From: Blastococcus aggregatus
GTDB lineage: Bacteria; Actinomycetota; Actinomycetes; Mycobacteriales; Geodermatophilaceae
NCBI RefSeq assembly: GCF_900221005.1
Contig: NZ_OBQI01000008.1
Span: 1 to 64,000 of the forward strand
DNA: 64,000 nucleotides
Direction of reading: 5' to 3'
The translations under genes were made by a program, and so were the position numbers. Below, piece after piece: positions 48,884 through 58,233 of the stretch (positions are counted from its first letter, which is position 1; each line of letters opens with the position of its first letter). Below the pieces are notes generated by a model, which saw only the letters and a list, made by a program, of their open reading frames with translations, had not been told where the DNA came from and did no database searches.

Positions 48884-50263
48884 GTGCATGATCACGCCCA
48901 GGACGCGACGGCCACCGCTCCGACGGACGACGGCGACACCCGCCTGAAGCGGTCGGTGACCGGCCGGCTGCTGTTCCTCTTCATCCTGGGCGACGTGCTG
49001 GGCGCCGGCGTCTACGCGCTGGTCGGGGAGATCGCCGGAGAGGTCGGCGGCGCGGTGTGGTTGCCGATGCTGGTCGCCCTCGTGCTCGCGATGCTCACCG
49101 CGGCGTCCTTCGCGGAGCTGGTGACCAAGTACCCCCGCGCCGGCGGCTCGGCGGTCTTCGCCCAGCGCGCCTTCCGGAGCCCCCTGATCTCGTTCCTCGT
49201 CGGCTACTGCATGCTCGCCGCCGGGGTCACCAGCGCCGCCGGCCTGTCGCTGGCGTTCGGCGGCGACTACCTCGCGGTCTTCCTCGACGTCCCGGCCGTG
49301 CCCGCGGCCGTCGTCTTCCTGGTCCTCGTGGCGCTGCTCAACGCCCGCGGCATCAAGGAGTCGGTGCGGGCCAACGTGGTGATGACCGTCATCGAGGTCT
49401 CCGGGCTGGTGCTCGTCGTCATCCTCGGTGCGCTGGTGCTGGGCCGCGGGGACGGCGACGTGGGCCGGGTGACCGAGTTCCCCGAGGGCGTGTCGGTGAC
49501 CTCCGGCGTCCTGGCGGCGGCGCTGCTGGCCTACTACTCCTTCGTCGGGTTCGAGGTCTCGGCCAACGTCGCCGAGGAGGTGCGCGACGTCCGCCGCGTG
49601 TACCCCCGGGCCCTGTTCGGCGCGCTCCTGGTCGCGGGGGTGGTCTACCTGCTCGTGGGCCTGGCCGCCTCGATCGTGCTGGCGCCCGAGGAGCTGTCGG
49701 GCTCCTCCGGTCCCCTGCTCGAGGTCGTCCGGGCCGCCGACGTGGGAGTTCCCGACCGGTTGTTCAGCGCCGTCGCGCTCATCGCCGTGGCGAACGGGGC
49801 GCTGCTGACCATGATCATGTCGAGCCGGCTGGTGTTCGGGATGGCCGAGCAGGGCCTGCTCCCCCGCCCGCTGGCCCGGGTGCTGCCCGAGCGCCGCACC
49901 CCCTGGGTGGCGATCGTCGTCACCACCCTGGTGGCGATCGCGCTCACGCTGACCGGGGACCTGGGCGAGCTGGCCAACACCGTCGTCCTCCTCCTGCTGT
50001 TCGTCTTCCTCAGCACGAACATCGCCGTCCTGGTGCTCCGCAAGGACGCGGTGGACGCCGACCACTTCCACGTGTGGGCCGTCGTCCCTGTGCTGGCCAT
50101 CGCCTCCTGCGTGCTGCTGCTCTGGCAGCAGGAGGCCGGCATCTGGCTGCGGGCCGGCATCCTGCTGGTCGTCGGCGTGGTGCTGTACCTGCTGGCGCAG
50201 GCTCCGTGGTGGCGGGCCACGCCCGAGGGCGCCCGCGAGGAGCCGGTCCCGACCGCCTCCTGA
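48884..50263 (+). CDS. APC-superfamily amino acid permease
   Basis: A 459-residue transporter with ~12 TM helices. It begins RLKRSVTGRLLFLFILGDVLGAGVYALVGEIAGEVGG (APC TM1 with the GAGVY loop) and continues with AYYSFVGFEVSANVAEEVRDVRRVYPRALFGALLVAG. It imports amino acids or related cations. GTG 48884 is chosen as the first start in frame upstream of TM1. It is followed by a nucleoside hydrolase gene on the same strand after 52 bp. Confidence 0.83.
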   Translation: MHDHAQDATATAPTDDGDTRLKRSVTGRLLFLFILGDVLGAGVYALVGEIAGEVGGAVWLPMLVALVLAMLTAASFAELVTKYPRAGGSAVFAQRAFRSPLISFLVGYCMLAAGVTSAAGLSLAFGGDYLAVFLDVPAVPAAVVFLVLVALLNARGIKESVRANVVMTVIEVSGLVLVVILGALVLGRGDGDVGRVTEFPEGVSVTSGVLAAALLAYYSFVGFEVSANVAEEVRDVRRVYPRALFGALLVAGVVYLLVGLAASIVLAPEELSGSSGPLLEVVRAADVGVPDRLFSAVALIAVANGALLTMIMSSRLVFGMAEQGLLPRPLARVLPERRTPWVAIVVTTLVAIALTLTGDLGELANTVVLLLLFVFLSTNIAVLVLRKDAVDADHFHVWAVVPVLAIASCVLLLWQQEAGIWLRAGILLVVGVVLYLLAQAPWWRATPEGAREEPVPTAS

Positions 50264-50315
50264 GCGGCGCCGACCTGCTCCTGGCGGGGCGCCGGGCCAC
50301 TGCGAGGATGCTGCG

Positions 50316-51266
50316 GTGGCCGCCCGCATCCCCCTGGTGATCGACACCGACCCCGGCATCGACGACGCGCTGGCGATCCTGCTGGCGCTGGCCAGCCCGG
50401 AGGTCGACCTCCGGCTGGTCACCACGGTGCACGGCAACGTCGACCTGGCGCTGACGACGGAGAACGCGCTGCGGGTGCTGCACCTGGCGGGGCGCTCCGA
50501 CGTGCCGGTCGCCGCCGGCGCGCAGGCCTCCCTCATCCACCCCCAGCCGGAGCGGGCCGGGCACGTTCACGGCGCCGAGGGCCTGGGCGGGGTGCAGCTG
50601 CCGCCGTCCCCGGCCCGGCTCGACCCGCGCCCTGCCGTCGTCGCCCTCGCCGACCTGCTGATGAGCTCACCGGTTCCGGTCACCGTGGCGCCGATCGGCC
50701 CGCTGACCAACATCGCGCTGCTGCTGGCGGTCTACCCCGAGGCGGCCGCGCGGATCGGCCGGCTGGTCGTCATGGGCGGCTCGGCCGGACGCGGGGGCAA
50801 CGTGACCGCCGCGGCGGAGTTCAACATCTGGTCCGACCCCGAGGCGGCCGCCGCCGTGTTCGGCTCCACCGTCCCCACGGTGATGGTGGGCCTCGACGTC
50901 ACGCTGCCCACGGTGCTCAGCGAGGAGGGCATCGCCCGGTTCGCCTCGGCGGGCCCGATCGGCGCCACGGCCGCCGCGATACTGCGGCAGTACCTCGATC
51001 ACGCCCGCGACGCCTACGGCACCGCCGGGGTGGTCGTGCACGACGCGCTGGCGCTCACCGAGGCGATCGCGCCCGGCACGCTGGGGACGGTGCGACGCGA
51101 CGTCGTCGTCGACACGACGCTGGGCGCCGGCCGCGGCCAGACGCTGGTGGACCGCCGGACGGTGTCGACGTCACCGTCCGCGGTCGAGGTGGCCGAGACC
51201 GTCGACGTCGGGGCCGCGGTGGAGTTCCTGGTGTCGCGGCTGGGCCGCCTCGACGGGCCTGCCTAG
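50316..51266 (+). CDS. Inosine-uridine-preferring nucleoside hydrolase
   Basis: A 316-residue enzyme with the calcium-binding signature DTDPGIDDALA (10-20), the VAPIGPLTNIALLL segment and the EFNIWSDPEAA motif; the late VVHDALAL His-Asp pair completes the site. It splits N-glycosidic bonds of nucleosides to base and ribose for salvage. GTG 50316 is the start. It overlaps the convergent GAF-ANTAR gene by 4 bp at the 3' ends. Confidence 0.9.
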   Translation: MAARIPLVIDTDPGIDDALAILLALASPEVDLRLVTTVHGNVDLALTTENALRVLHLAGRSDVPVAAGAQASLIHPQPERAGHVHGAEGLGGVQLPPSPARLDPRPAVVALADLLMSSPVPVTVAPIGPLTNIALLLAVYPEAAARIGRLVVMGGSAGRGGNVTAAAEFNIWSDPEAAAAVFGSTVPTVMVGLDVTLPTVLSEEGIARFASAGPIGATAAAILRQYLDHARDAYGTAGVVVHDALALTEAIAPGTLGTVRRDVVVDTTLGAGRGQTLVDRRTVSTSPSAVEVAETVDVGAAVEFLVSRLGRLDGPA

Positions 51267-51949
51267 CCCGCCTGCGTGGACTCCACGATCCCGACGGCGA
51301 TGTCGCGCAACTTCCGGTTGTAGCGCTGCGAGGCGTCGCGGAGGATCTCGAAGGCCTGGTCCTCGTCCACCCGTCGCTGGGCCATGAGCACGCCCTTGGC
51401 CTGCTCGATGACCGCGCGCGTCTCCATGGCGATCTGCAGGTTGCGGGCCTGCTCGGTCAGCCGGTGGTGCGCCGTGGCGTTGACGACCGCGACGGCGATC
51501 GCCTCGGCGACGTCCCGGCCCGCGTCCAGGGAATCGGTGGAGACGAACGCCTCAGGCTTCGAGGAGTAGACGTTCAGGGCGCCGATGACGTTGCCCTGGA
51601 AGGGCAGCGGCACCGACAGGGAGCTGCGCACGCCGTGCTCGCGCACCCGCGCGACGTAGGTGGGCCACCGCTGCTCGGTGAGCATGTCGTCGACCCGCAG
51701 GACGACTCCGCCCCGGCCGGCGTCCATGCAGGGGCCGTACCCCTCGTCGTACTGCAGCTCGTCGGCCAGCAGGGCCATCTCGCTGGAGTGGGAGGCCGTG
51801 AACGGCTTCTCGCCGCGCAGCAGGGTCGTGGACACCGACTCCGCACCGGGCACCCCGCGGGCGGCGAGGCCGGTGATCTCGGTGAGGACCTCGTCGAGGG
51901 CGCGATCGGCGAGGACCACCCGGCTGAGGTCGCGCGTGAGCTGGTCCAC
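51263..51949 (-). CDS. GAF-ANTAR transcription antiterminator-type protein
   Basis: A 228-residue protein: GAF domain (~10-150) then ANTAR (~165-225, METRAVIEQAKGVLMAQRR... ILRDASQRYNRKLRDIAVGIV). ANTAR proteins bind RNA to prevent transcription termination; actinobacterial ones often work with stress signalling. GTG 51949 is 6 nt behind CACAAT, so the mRNA may be leaderless. It is divergent from an RsbW-like gene 131 bp away and probably belongs with it. Confidence 0.85.
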   Translation of the reverse strand: MDQLTRDLSRVVLADRALDEVLTEITGLAARGVPGAESVSTTLLRGEKPFTASHSSEMALLADELQYDEGYGPCMDAGRGGVVLRVDDMLTEQRWPTYVARVREHGVRSSLSVPLPFQGNVIGALNVYSSKPEAFVSTDSLDAGRDVAEAIAVAVVNATAHHRLTEQARNLQIAMETRAVIEQAKGVLMAQRRVDEDQAFEILRDASQRYNRKLRDIAVGIVESTQAG

Positions 51950-52080
51950 ACGGGCATTGTGCCCCGTCGACCCAGCCGTTCCCCGCCCCCCTTCGCGCTC
52001 CGGCCCGGCATCGGTCAGGATGGGGCCGCGGCCGGGGAGCACCCCGGCCCCGCCTGCGGAGCAGACGCGAGGGAGATGTG

Positions 52081-52599
52081 ATGGCCGACGAGCCGGCCCA
52101 GGTGGCGTGGCCGACGGCACCCGTCCCCTCCGTGCCCGGTGACGTCTGGCACTGGCAGCTCGAGGCGATGCACGTCGTCTCGCGGGTGCGGTCGGACCTG
52201 CGGGCGCGCATCGCCCACCCCTCGGTGGCCTCGGCGTCCACCGAGGACGCCCGGGACGGGCTGCTCCTGGTCTTCGAGGAGCTGGCCTCCAACGCCCTGC
52301 GGCACGGCGGTGGGGACGTCCGGGCCCTCGTCGTCGCCGGGCCGGAGGGGTGGCTGCTCGACCTGAGCGACGAGGCACCCGACCGACCGCCCGTACCGGC
52401 CATCGACCGTGATCCCGCGCTGGGCGGGATGGGGCTGCACCTGGTCACCCAGCTGTCGTCCAGCGTGGGCTGGGAGAAGCGCCCCGGGCGCAAGCACGTG
52501 TGGGCCCGGCTGCCCTCCGGCCGGGCCGAGGCGCCGGAGCAGGCGCAGCAGCGGGACCGCCTCCCCGAGCCTCGCTCGGGGGAGTTCCGGCGCGAGTAG
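52081..52599 (+). CDS. RsbW-like ATPase, second copy
   Basis: A 172-residue HATPase_c_2 protein similar to the one at 44060-44485: LLLVFEELASNALRHGGGDVRALVV with the N-box Asn, GWLLDLSDEA, and LGGMGLHLVTQL. It has an acidic/Pro-rich tail of ~25 residues. ATG 52081 has GAGGGAG 5 nt upstream. It lies 6 bp from the convergent PilZ gene and divergent from the GAF-ANTAR gene. It probably inhibits a sigma or anti-anti-sigma factor. Confidence 0.82.
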   Translation: MADEPAQVAWPTAPVPSVPGDVWHWQLEAMHVVSRVRSDLRARIAHPSVASASTEDARDGLLLVFEELASNALRHGGGDVRALVVAGPEGWLLDLSDEAPDRPPVPAIDRDPALGGMGLHLVTQLSSSVGWEKRPGRKHVWARLPSGRAEAPEQAQQRDRLPEPRSGEFRRE

Positions 52600-52605
52600 C
52601 GCCCC

Positions 52606-53244
52606 TCACTCCATGCTGCGGGCGCGCTCCTCGCGCAGGGCCTGGAACACCCGCCGGCGCACCCGGTCCTGGTCCTTCTCCTGGATGCCGACGAACCGGA
52701 TGGACATCACCCAGCGGGCCCCGCGGGCCTGCGCCCGGACCACCTCGGCCTTCGTGCGCACCTCGCCGTCCTCCAGCGTGAAGGCGAGGTCCAGGGCGGC
52801 ACCCGACTCGGGCAGCGCGCCGAAGCCTTCGAACTGGGCCCGGATGCCGTTCTCGCTCAGGTCCACGCTCTCGCCCTTGAGGTCGACCGAGCCGTGGCCG
52901 GCCGTGACCGGGACGGAGACCCGTCCCCGGACCGCCGTGCGCCGCTGGCTCTCCTCGGCGGGGCCGGTGATCCGCAGGCGCCAGCGGACCACCGTTCCGG
53001 TCTCGACCTCGAGCACCTGCGCCGGCAGCGCGCGGCGGGTCTCGGCGGCCTTCCAGTAGACCTCGACGGAGTCCCCGGGGGCGACGACGCTCTGCTCGAC
53101 GAACTCGCCGGCCGAGGGGCGCACGGTGATCACGCCGTCACCGACGAACTCCACCCGCGAGCTCACCGAGATGCCGCGGGCGGCCAGGGTCACGTCGGCC
53201 TCGCCCTGTTCCTCGGGGTGGTCGACACCGGGAACGCTGGTCAT
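52606..53244 (-). CDS. PilZ-domain cyclic-di-GMP receptor (YcgR-like)
   Basis: A 212-residue protein with a YcgR-type N-terminal beta domain (~1-95) and a PilZ domain (~100-205) holding both ligand motifs: RRTAVRGRV (RxxxR) and DLSENGIRA (D/NxSxxG). It binds cyclic di-GMP and should respond to the cyclases at 23456 and 32179 and the EAL protein at 54174. ATG 53244 has GGAG ~8 nt upstream. It lies 96 bp from the NYN gene on the same strand. Confidence 0.86.
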   Translation of the reverse strand: MTSVPGVDHPEEQGEADVTLAARGISVSSRVEFVGDGVITVRPSAGEFVEQSVVAPGDSVEVYWKAAETRRALPAQVLEVETGTVVRWRLRITGPAEESQRRTAVRGRVSVPVTAGHGSVDLKGESVDLSENGIRAQFEGFGALPESGAALDLAFTLEDGEVRTKAEVVRAQARGARWVMSIRFVGIQEKDQDRVRRRVFQALREERARSME

Positions 53245-53340
53245 CCATGTCTCCGTTCTTCAGCCGCGGACCGTGACCCGCAACCGTGGACCGGACCTGT
53301 TCCGGACGAACGGTAACCGCAACGCTGCGGCCCGGCGGCC

Positions 53341-54177
53341 TCAGGGGCGGCGTGCCGCGTAGGAGCTGACGAACTCCCGCAGGCTGCGGGTCGGCCGCAG
53401 CCAGGCACCGTCGGCGGGCAGGGCGTCGAGCCGCACCCGGTCGAGCGGCTCGACGAACGCGCCGGGCACGTCCTCGATGTCGATGAACTCCAGGACGTCG
53501 GAGCTGATCGCGTAGCCGGCGACCTCGCTGAAGGCCACGACGACGACCTGGGTCCCCCGCCGGGCCAGCTGCTCGAGCGGCTCGGCGAAGTTCCGTCCGT
53601 CGCCGGAGAACACGATCAGGCGGCGCAGCTGGTGGCTGTGCTCGCGCACCGCGATGTGGTCGAGCATGTCCTGGTCGATGTCGTCGTTCGGCTGCAGCTT
53701 CGGCCGGGCGAACACCGCGTAGCCGAACCCGCGCAACGCCTCGACGAACCCGCGCAGCGTGCCCGGCTGCGGCGGGATGTTGGCGAAGACGCACGCCTCG
53801 ACCTCGGGTAGCGCGCCGGAACCGCCGTCCTCGGCGCCGGCCACGAACCACGCCGCGATCGCGTCGAACCGCGGCCGGGAGTCCTTGGTCGGCCGCGCGC
53901 CGATCACCGTCGACAGGGTCATGTCGATGTTGGGGGCGTCCCAGATGAGCAGGTCCAGCGGCGGCCGGGGGCGGCCTCCGTCGGACGCTGCGCCGTCGGC
54001 AGGCAGCGGAGCCGGGGCGTCGTCGACCGGGGCGGGGGCGGAGGGGCTGTCCAGCACGGGAGCAGTCTGCCCCTCCGGCCGCCGGTCCGTCGCGGACGGT
54101 CCGGGGGCGGACGCCGGGACGGCCGTCGGGGACCCCGCCGGGGCGGTCGCCCGGCGGGTGATGCGGCGCGCGTTCAC
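53341..54177 (-). CDS. NYN-domain protein (PIN-like ribonuclease)
   Basis: A 278-residue protein: a ~70-residue disordered Pro/Ala-rich N terminus then an NYN domain (LLIWDAPNIDMTLSTVIG, VFANIPPQPGTLRGFVEALRGFG, LIVFSGDGRNFAEPLEQLARRGTQVVVVAFSEVAG) with the acidic D residues of PIN-like nucleases. GTG 54177 overlaps the TGA of the GGDEF-EAL gene by four bases (GTGA), so the two are translationally coupled. An RNA-cleaving role under cyclic-di-GMP control is an inference from that coupling. Confidence 0.8.
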   Translation of the reverse strand: MNARRITRRATAPAGSPTAVPASAPGPSATDRRPEGQTAPVLDSPSAPAPVDDAPAPLPADGAASDGGRPRPPLDLLIWDAPNIDMTLSTVIGARPTKDSRPRFDAIAAWFVAGAEDGGSGALPEVEACVFANIPPQPGTLRGFVEALRGFGYAVFARPKLQPNDDIDQDMLDHIAVREHSHQLRRLIVFSGDGRNFAEPLEQLARRGTQVVVVAFSEVAGYAISSDVLEFIDIEDVPGAFVEPLDRVRLDALPADGAWLRPTRSLREFVSSYAARRP

Positions 54178-56273
54178 GGTGCGGTGGGCACCGACGCCGT
54201 CGCGGCGGCGATCGCACAGGCGTCGCCGCCCGCCTCCTGCACCCGCCGAACCCAGCGGGGCACCTCGTCCGCCGGCATCGGGTGGCTCAGCAGCCAGCCC
54301 TGGACCATGTCGCAGCCGGCCTCCCGCACCATCCGCAGGTGCTCGACGGTCTCGACCCCCTCGGCGACCGAGCGGATGCCCAGCGTCCGCGTGAGCGCCA
54401 CGATCGCTGCCAGCACCGCGCCGCCCTCGCCGCCGGTGACCCGTTCGGCGGCGACGAGCAGCGAGCGGTCGATCTTCAGCGTGCCGATGGGCAGGGAGAA
54501 CAGCTGGGCCAGCGAGGACCAGCCGGTCCCGAAGTCGTCGATCGCCACCCGGATCCCGGCGCGGCGGAGGACCGTGAGCTGGTCCTCGGCGCGGGTCGGA
54601 TCCTCCGCGATGCTGGTCTCGGTGAGCTCGAGCACGAGCTGGTCGGGCGGGAGGCCGGACTCCCGCAGCGCCAGCCGGACGTCGCGCACCAGGGTCTCGG
54701 CGGAGAAGTGCCGGGCGCTGATGTTGACCGACATGCGCAGCGGCAGCCCCTCGGCGGCCCAGGCGGCGGCGCGGCGGGTGGTCTCCCGGAGCAGCCACCG
54801 GGTGATCGGGATGATCTGGCCGGTCTCCTCGGCGACGGCCAGGAACGTGTCCGGGGCGAGGAGGCCGCGCTCGGGGTGCTGCCAGCGCACCAGGGCCTCC
54901 ACGCCCTCCACGGCGCCGGTGTCGAGCCGGACGACCGGCTGGTAGTGCACGACCAGTTGGTCGATCGCCTCGTCCCGGAGCCGGGTGGCGACCTCCAGCC
55001 GCCACCGCGCGGCCTCCCGCAGGCCGGGCGAGAACAGCCGCACCCGGTCGCGGCCCATGCTCTTGGCGGCGAACATCGCCGCGTCGGCGTCGCTGAGCAG
55101 CTGGTGCGGATCCCGGGCGTCGGGCTGGGCGACCGCCACGCCGACGCTCGCCGAGAGGGGCACCGAGATCCCCGAGGCGGGGAAGGGCCGGGTGAAGGTG
55201 CCCTGCAACCGGAAGGCGAGGTCCGCTGCGTCCGAGACGTGACAGTGGTGGGCCAGGACCACGAACTGGTCGCTGCCCAGCCGGCCGACGGCGTCCCCGG
55301 GCCGCAGCACGCCGGCCAGCCGGTGGCCGACCTGGCGGAGCAGCTGGTCGCCGATGCCGTGGCCCAGCGAGTCGTTGATCGTCTTGAAGCCGTCGAGGTC
55401 GAGGACGATGAGCGCGGCCCCGGCTCCCTCCTCGTCCAGCCCGGCCGCCAGCGCCTCGGCGGTCAGGTCGAGCAGGGTGCTGCGGTTGGGCAGGCCGGTC
55501 AGGTCGTCGTGCCGCGCCCGCCAGGCCAGCGCCTGCTCGCCGCGCACGCGTTCGGTGACGTCGGTGTGGGTGACCACGACCCGGGTGGAGAGCTCCACCC
55601 GGGAGGCCTGCAGCCGGAACCAGCCGGTGGTGGCCGGCGTCGAGCGGGAGTACTCGTGCTCGAAGGTGCCCGGCGTCGTCCCGGCCGGCGCCTCGAAGAG
55701 CCGCCGGATCCCGGTCGCGATGGTCTCGGCGTCGGCGGGCGCGAGCCCGGACTGCACGGCGGCCAGGTAGTCGCTGCCCGGAATCCCCATCGCGAGCTCC
55801 GGTCGGGCCAGCCCCGCCATCCAGGCCCGGTTCCCGGTGACGATGCGCCGGTGCTCGTCGAGGAGCACCGTCGCAGACGGCAGCGCCTCGAGCACCGAGG
55901 TGAGCCGCCGCAGCTCGGCCTCCCGCTCGGCCTCGGCGCGGTGCCGCGAGTCGACGTCGCGGAAGAAGACCGAGATCCCCGGCGGGTCGGCGAAGACCCG
56001 GATCTCGAACCAGCGCTGCTGCGGTTCGTAGAAGTAGTCGAACTCGCGGGCCCGGCCGTCGGCGAGGGTCTGCTGGTACCGCTCCTCGGCGATGGTGTTC
56101 ACCGCGGCCGGGAAGCAGTCCCGCGCCCGGCGCCCCAGCAGCTCGTCGGCGCGTCGCTCGAGCAGCAGTTCGGCGGCGGCGTTGACGTAGGTGAAGTGAC
56201 CTCCCGCGTCGAGGCGGAAGACGGCGTCGGGGACGCCGGCCAGGTCCGGCCGGGACCCGTCGTCTGAAGCCAC
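54174..56273 (-). CDS. PAS-PAS-GGDEF-EAL protein, probable cyclic-di-GMP phosphodiesterase
   Basis: A 699-residue protein: two PAS domains (~10-115, ~120-245), a GGDEF domain (~255-415) whose active site is GSDQF (RLGSDQFVVLA) and so likely cannot make cyclic di-GMP, and an EAL domain (~430-680) with intact EALVRW, the DDFGTGWSSLAQL loop and EGVET. It should break down cyclic di-GMP; the degenerate GGDEF may bind GTP as a regulator. GTG 56273 has GGGGAG 3-4 nt upstream. It is coupled to the NYN gene. Confidence 0.87.
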   Translation of the reverse strand: MASDDGSRPDLAGVPDAVFRLDAGGHFTYVNAAAELLLERRADELLGRRARDCFPAAVNTIAEERYQQTLADGRAREFDYFYEPQQRWFEIRVFADPPGISVFFRDVDSRHRAEAEREAELRRLTSVLEALPSATVLLDEHRRIVTGNRAWMAGLARPELAMGIPGSDYLAAVQSGLAPADAETIATGIRRLFEAPAGTTPGTFEHEYSRSTPATTGWFRLQASRVELSTRVVVTHTDVTERVRGEQALAWRARHDDLTGLPNRSTLLDLTAEALAAGLDEEGAGAALIVLDLDGFKTINDSLGHGIGDQLLRQVGHRLAGVLRPGDAVGRLGSDQFVVLAHHCHVSDAADLAFRLQGTFTRPFPASGISVPLSASVGVAVAQPDARDPHQLLSDADAAMFAAKSMGRDRVRLFSPGLREAARWRLEVATRLRDEAIDQLVVHYQPVVRLDTGAVEGVEALVRWQHPERGLLAPDTFLAVAEETGQIIPITRWLLRETTRRAAAWAAEGLPLRMSVNISARHFSAETLVRDVRLALRESGLPPDQLVLELTETSIAEDPTRAEDQLTVLRRAGIRVAIDDFGTGWSSLAQLFSLPIGTLKIDRSLLVAAERVTGGEGGAVLAAIVALTRTLGIRSVAEGVETVEHLRMVREAGCDMVQGWLLSHPMPADEVPRWVRRVQEAGGDACAIAAATASVPTAP

Positions 56274-56378
56274 GCTCCCCGCACTCCGTCCGCTGGCTCT
56301 CGATGGTCCGCGTTCGCGGAGATGACGGCACGGATCCGTCCCGGTCGTGGCCGGAAAGCACCGACCCGACGCCTGAGC

Positions 56379-58028
56379 CTAACCGCTCCCGGCGTCTCCG
56401 CCGGGTGTTCCGACCGCCGCGCGGCTGACCAGCGCGGCGACGTCCGTGGTCGCGGGCAGGGTGCCCAGCACGGCTCCCCAGTCGCCGCCCAGGCGGGAGG
56501 CGCAGAAGGCGTCGGCGACCGGCGCCGGGGCGTGCCGCAGGAGCAGCGAGCCCTGCAGGCACAGCGCCAGGAGACCGGCGATGCGGCGGGCCCGCAGCGG
56601 CAGCCGGTCCGGATCGCCGAGCTCGGCGGACAGGCGCTTCACCGCGTCGTCGAACCGGGGATCGACGCCGCGGGCGAGGTCGATCTCCTCGGTCACCGCA
56701 GCCAGCGACTCCGAGGACCGCCCCATGGCTCGGAGCACGTCCAGCGCGATGACGTTGCCCGATCCCTCCCAGATCGAGTTCAGCGGGGACTGCCGGTAGA
56801 GCCGGGGCAGACCGGACTCCTCGACGTAGCCGTTGCCGCCGAGCACCTCCATCGCCTCGGCGACGACGCCGGGCGTCCGCTTGCAGACCCAGAACTTCGC
56901 GGCCGCACCCGCCAGCCGCAGGAACGCGGACTCCCCGGCGTCCACCGCGGCGGCCAGGCGGATGCCGAGGGCCGTCGCGGCCTCGCTCTCCACGGCGAGG
57001 TCGGCGAGCACGTTCTGCATGAGCGGCTGGTCGACCAGGGGGGCCCCGAAAGCCGATCGGTGCCGGGCGTGGTGGATCGCCTGCGTCAGCGCGGCGCGGA
57101 CGGTGGCGGCCGAGCCGAGGACGCAGTCCAGCCGGGTCATGTTGACCATCTCGATGATGGCCGGGACACCTCGGCCCGGGTCGCCCACCAGCCATCCCGT
57201 CGTCCCGTCGAACTCCACCTCGCTGGAGGCGTTCGACCGGTCGCCGAGCTTGTCCTTGAGACGTTGCACGTGGAACACGTTGCGGGTGCCGTCCGGCAGC
57301 ACGCGCGGGACGAGGAAGCAGGAGACCCCCTCGTCGAGCTGGGCAAGCACCAGGAACAGGTCGCTCATCGGCGCCGAGGTGAACCACTTGTGGCCGGTCA
57401 GCCGGTGGCTCCCGTCCTGCTGGGCGACGGCGCGGGTGGTGTTCGACCGGACGTCCGAGCCGCCCTGCTTCTCGGTCATGCCCATGCCGGCGATCAGACC
57501 GCGTTTGCCCGACGGCTCGGTCAGCCCGAACTGGTAGGCCGTCGCGGTGAGCCCCGGTTCGAAGCGGGCCGCCAGCTCCGGTGCCCGGCGCAACGCCGGA
57601 ACGACGGCGTAGGTCATGGTCGTGGGGCAGCCGTGGCCCATCTCGACCTGCGTCCAGCCCAGGTACCCCACGGCACGCCGGACGTGGGCGTGCGCATCAC
57701 CTGCGTCGGCCGCCCGCCACGGCGCGCCGGCGAGGCCGTTCTCGACCGCGGTCCGCATCAGCTCGTGCCAGGCCGGGTGGAACTCCACCTCGTCGATCCG
57801 GTGCCCGTAGCGGTCGTGGGTCCGGAGCCGGGGCGGGTTCTCGTTCGCCGACCTGCCCCACTCCTGGGCCTGCTCGCCGCCGGCGAGCCGCCCCAGCCCG
57901 GCAAGCGAGTCCAGCGTCGCGCGATCGGCGTGCCGGACGCACGCCTCCGCCAGCGCGGCGTCCCCCGCGATCGGGTCGTAGCCGGTCAACGGTGGGACCT
58001 GGTTGGTCACCTCGTGGGTCGCGGTCAT
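56379..58028 (-). CDS. Acyl-CoA dehydrogenase, AidB-like
   Basis: A 549-residue flavoprotein close to AidB in size: TNQVPPLTGYDPIAGD at the N terminus, FGLTEPSGKRGLIAGMGMTEKQGGSDVRSNTTRA, LTGHKWFTSAPMSDLFLVLAQ, then LGGNGYVEESGLPRLYRQSPLNSIWEGSGNV with the residues of the flavin and substrate pocket. AidB is a DNA-damage-linked acyl-CoA dehydrogenase; related proteins act on isovaleryl-CoA. ATG 58028 gives the family's usual start. Whether it takes part in alkylation repair like the AlkB homologue 55 kb away is not known. Confidence 0.83.
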   Translation of the reverse strand: MTATHEVTNQVPPLTGYDPIAGDAALAEACVRHADRATLDSLAGLGRLAGGEQAQEWGRSANENPPRLRTHDRYGHRIDEVEFHPAWHELMRTAVENGLAGAPWRAADAGDAHAHVRRAVGYLGWTQVEMGHGCPTTMTYAVVPALRRAPELAARFEPGLTATAYQFGLTEPSGKRGLIAGMGMTEKQGGSDVRSNTTRAVAQQDGSHRLTGHKWFTSAPMSDLFLVLAQLDEGVSCFLVPRVLPDGTRNVFHVQRLKDKLGDRSNASSEVEFDGTTGWLVGDPGRGVPAIIEMVNMTRLDCVLGSAATVRAALTQAIHHARHRSAFGAPLVDQPLMQNVLADLAVESEAATALGIRLAAAVDAGESAFLRLAGAAAKFWVCKRTPGVVAEAMEVLGGNGYVEESGLPRLYRQSPLNSIWEGSGNVIALDVLRAMGRSSESLAAVTEEIDLARGVDPRFDDAVKRLSAELGDPDRLPLRARRIAGLLALCLQGSLLLRHAPAPVADAFCASRLGGDWGAVLGTLPATTDVAALVSRAAVGTPGGDAGSG

Positions 58029-58220
58029 GGTCCGCACCGTACGACCACCGGGTTCACCGGCTCGGCGTCGGACGCGGGGTGTGATCACCTACTCACGCAC
58101 TGGAGTCAAGGCGACACCCGCCATCACTCTCCGCATTCACCCGTTTGGATGTGAGCCAGGACACTCCGACCATCGAAACCGGCGCGTTCGGACTTCTAGC
58201 GACCGAGACGGACGGGTTCC

Positions 58221-58226
58221 TAGCGT
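58221..58226 (+). promoter_or_regulatory. -10 hexamer of the Thr-rich surface gene
   Basis: TAGCGT, 7 nt before GTG 58234. Confidence 0.5.
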
Positions 58227-58233
58227 CCGCCGC

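Noticed and set aside
47690-50536. 948-residue minus frame
   Set aside because: The part above 48547 overlaps the APC permease on the other strand and has no motifs; only 47690-48547 is coding.
53341-57387. 1348-residue minus frame
   Set aside because: Only its 3' part (NYN gene from GTG 54177) is real; the rest is a shadow of the GGDEF-EAL and AidB-like genes.
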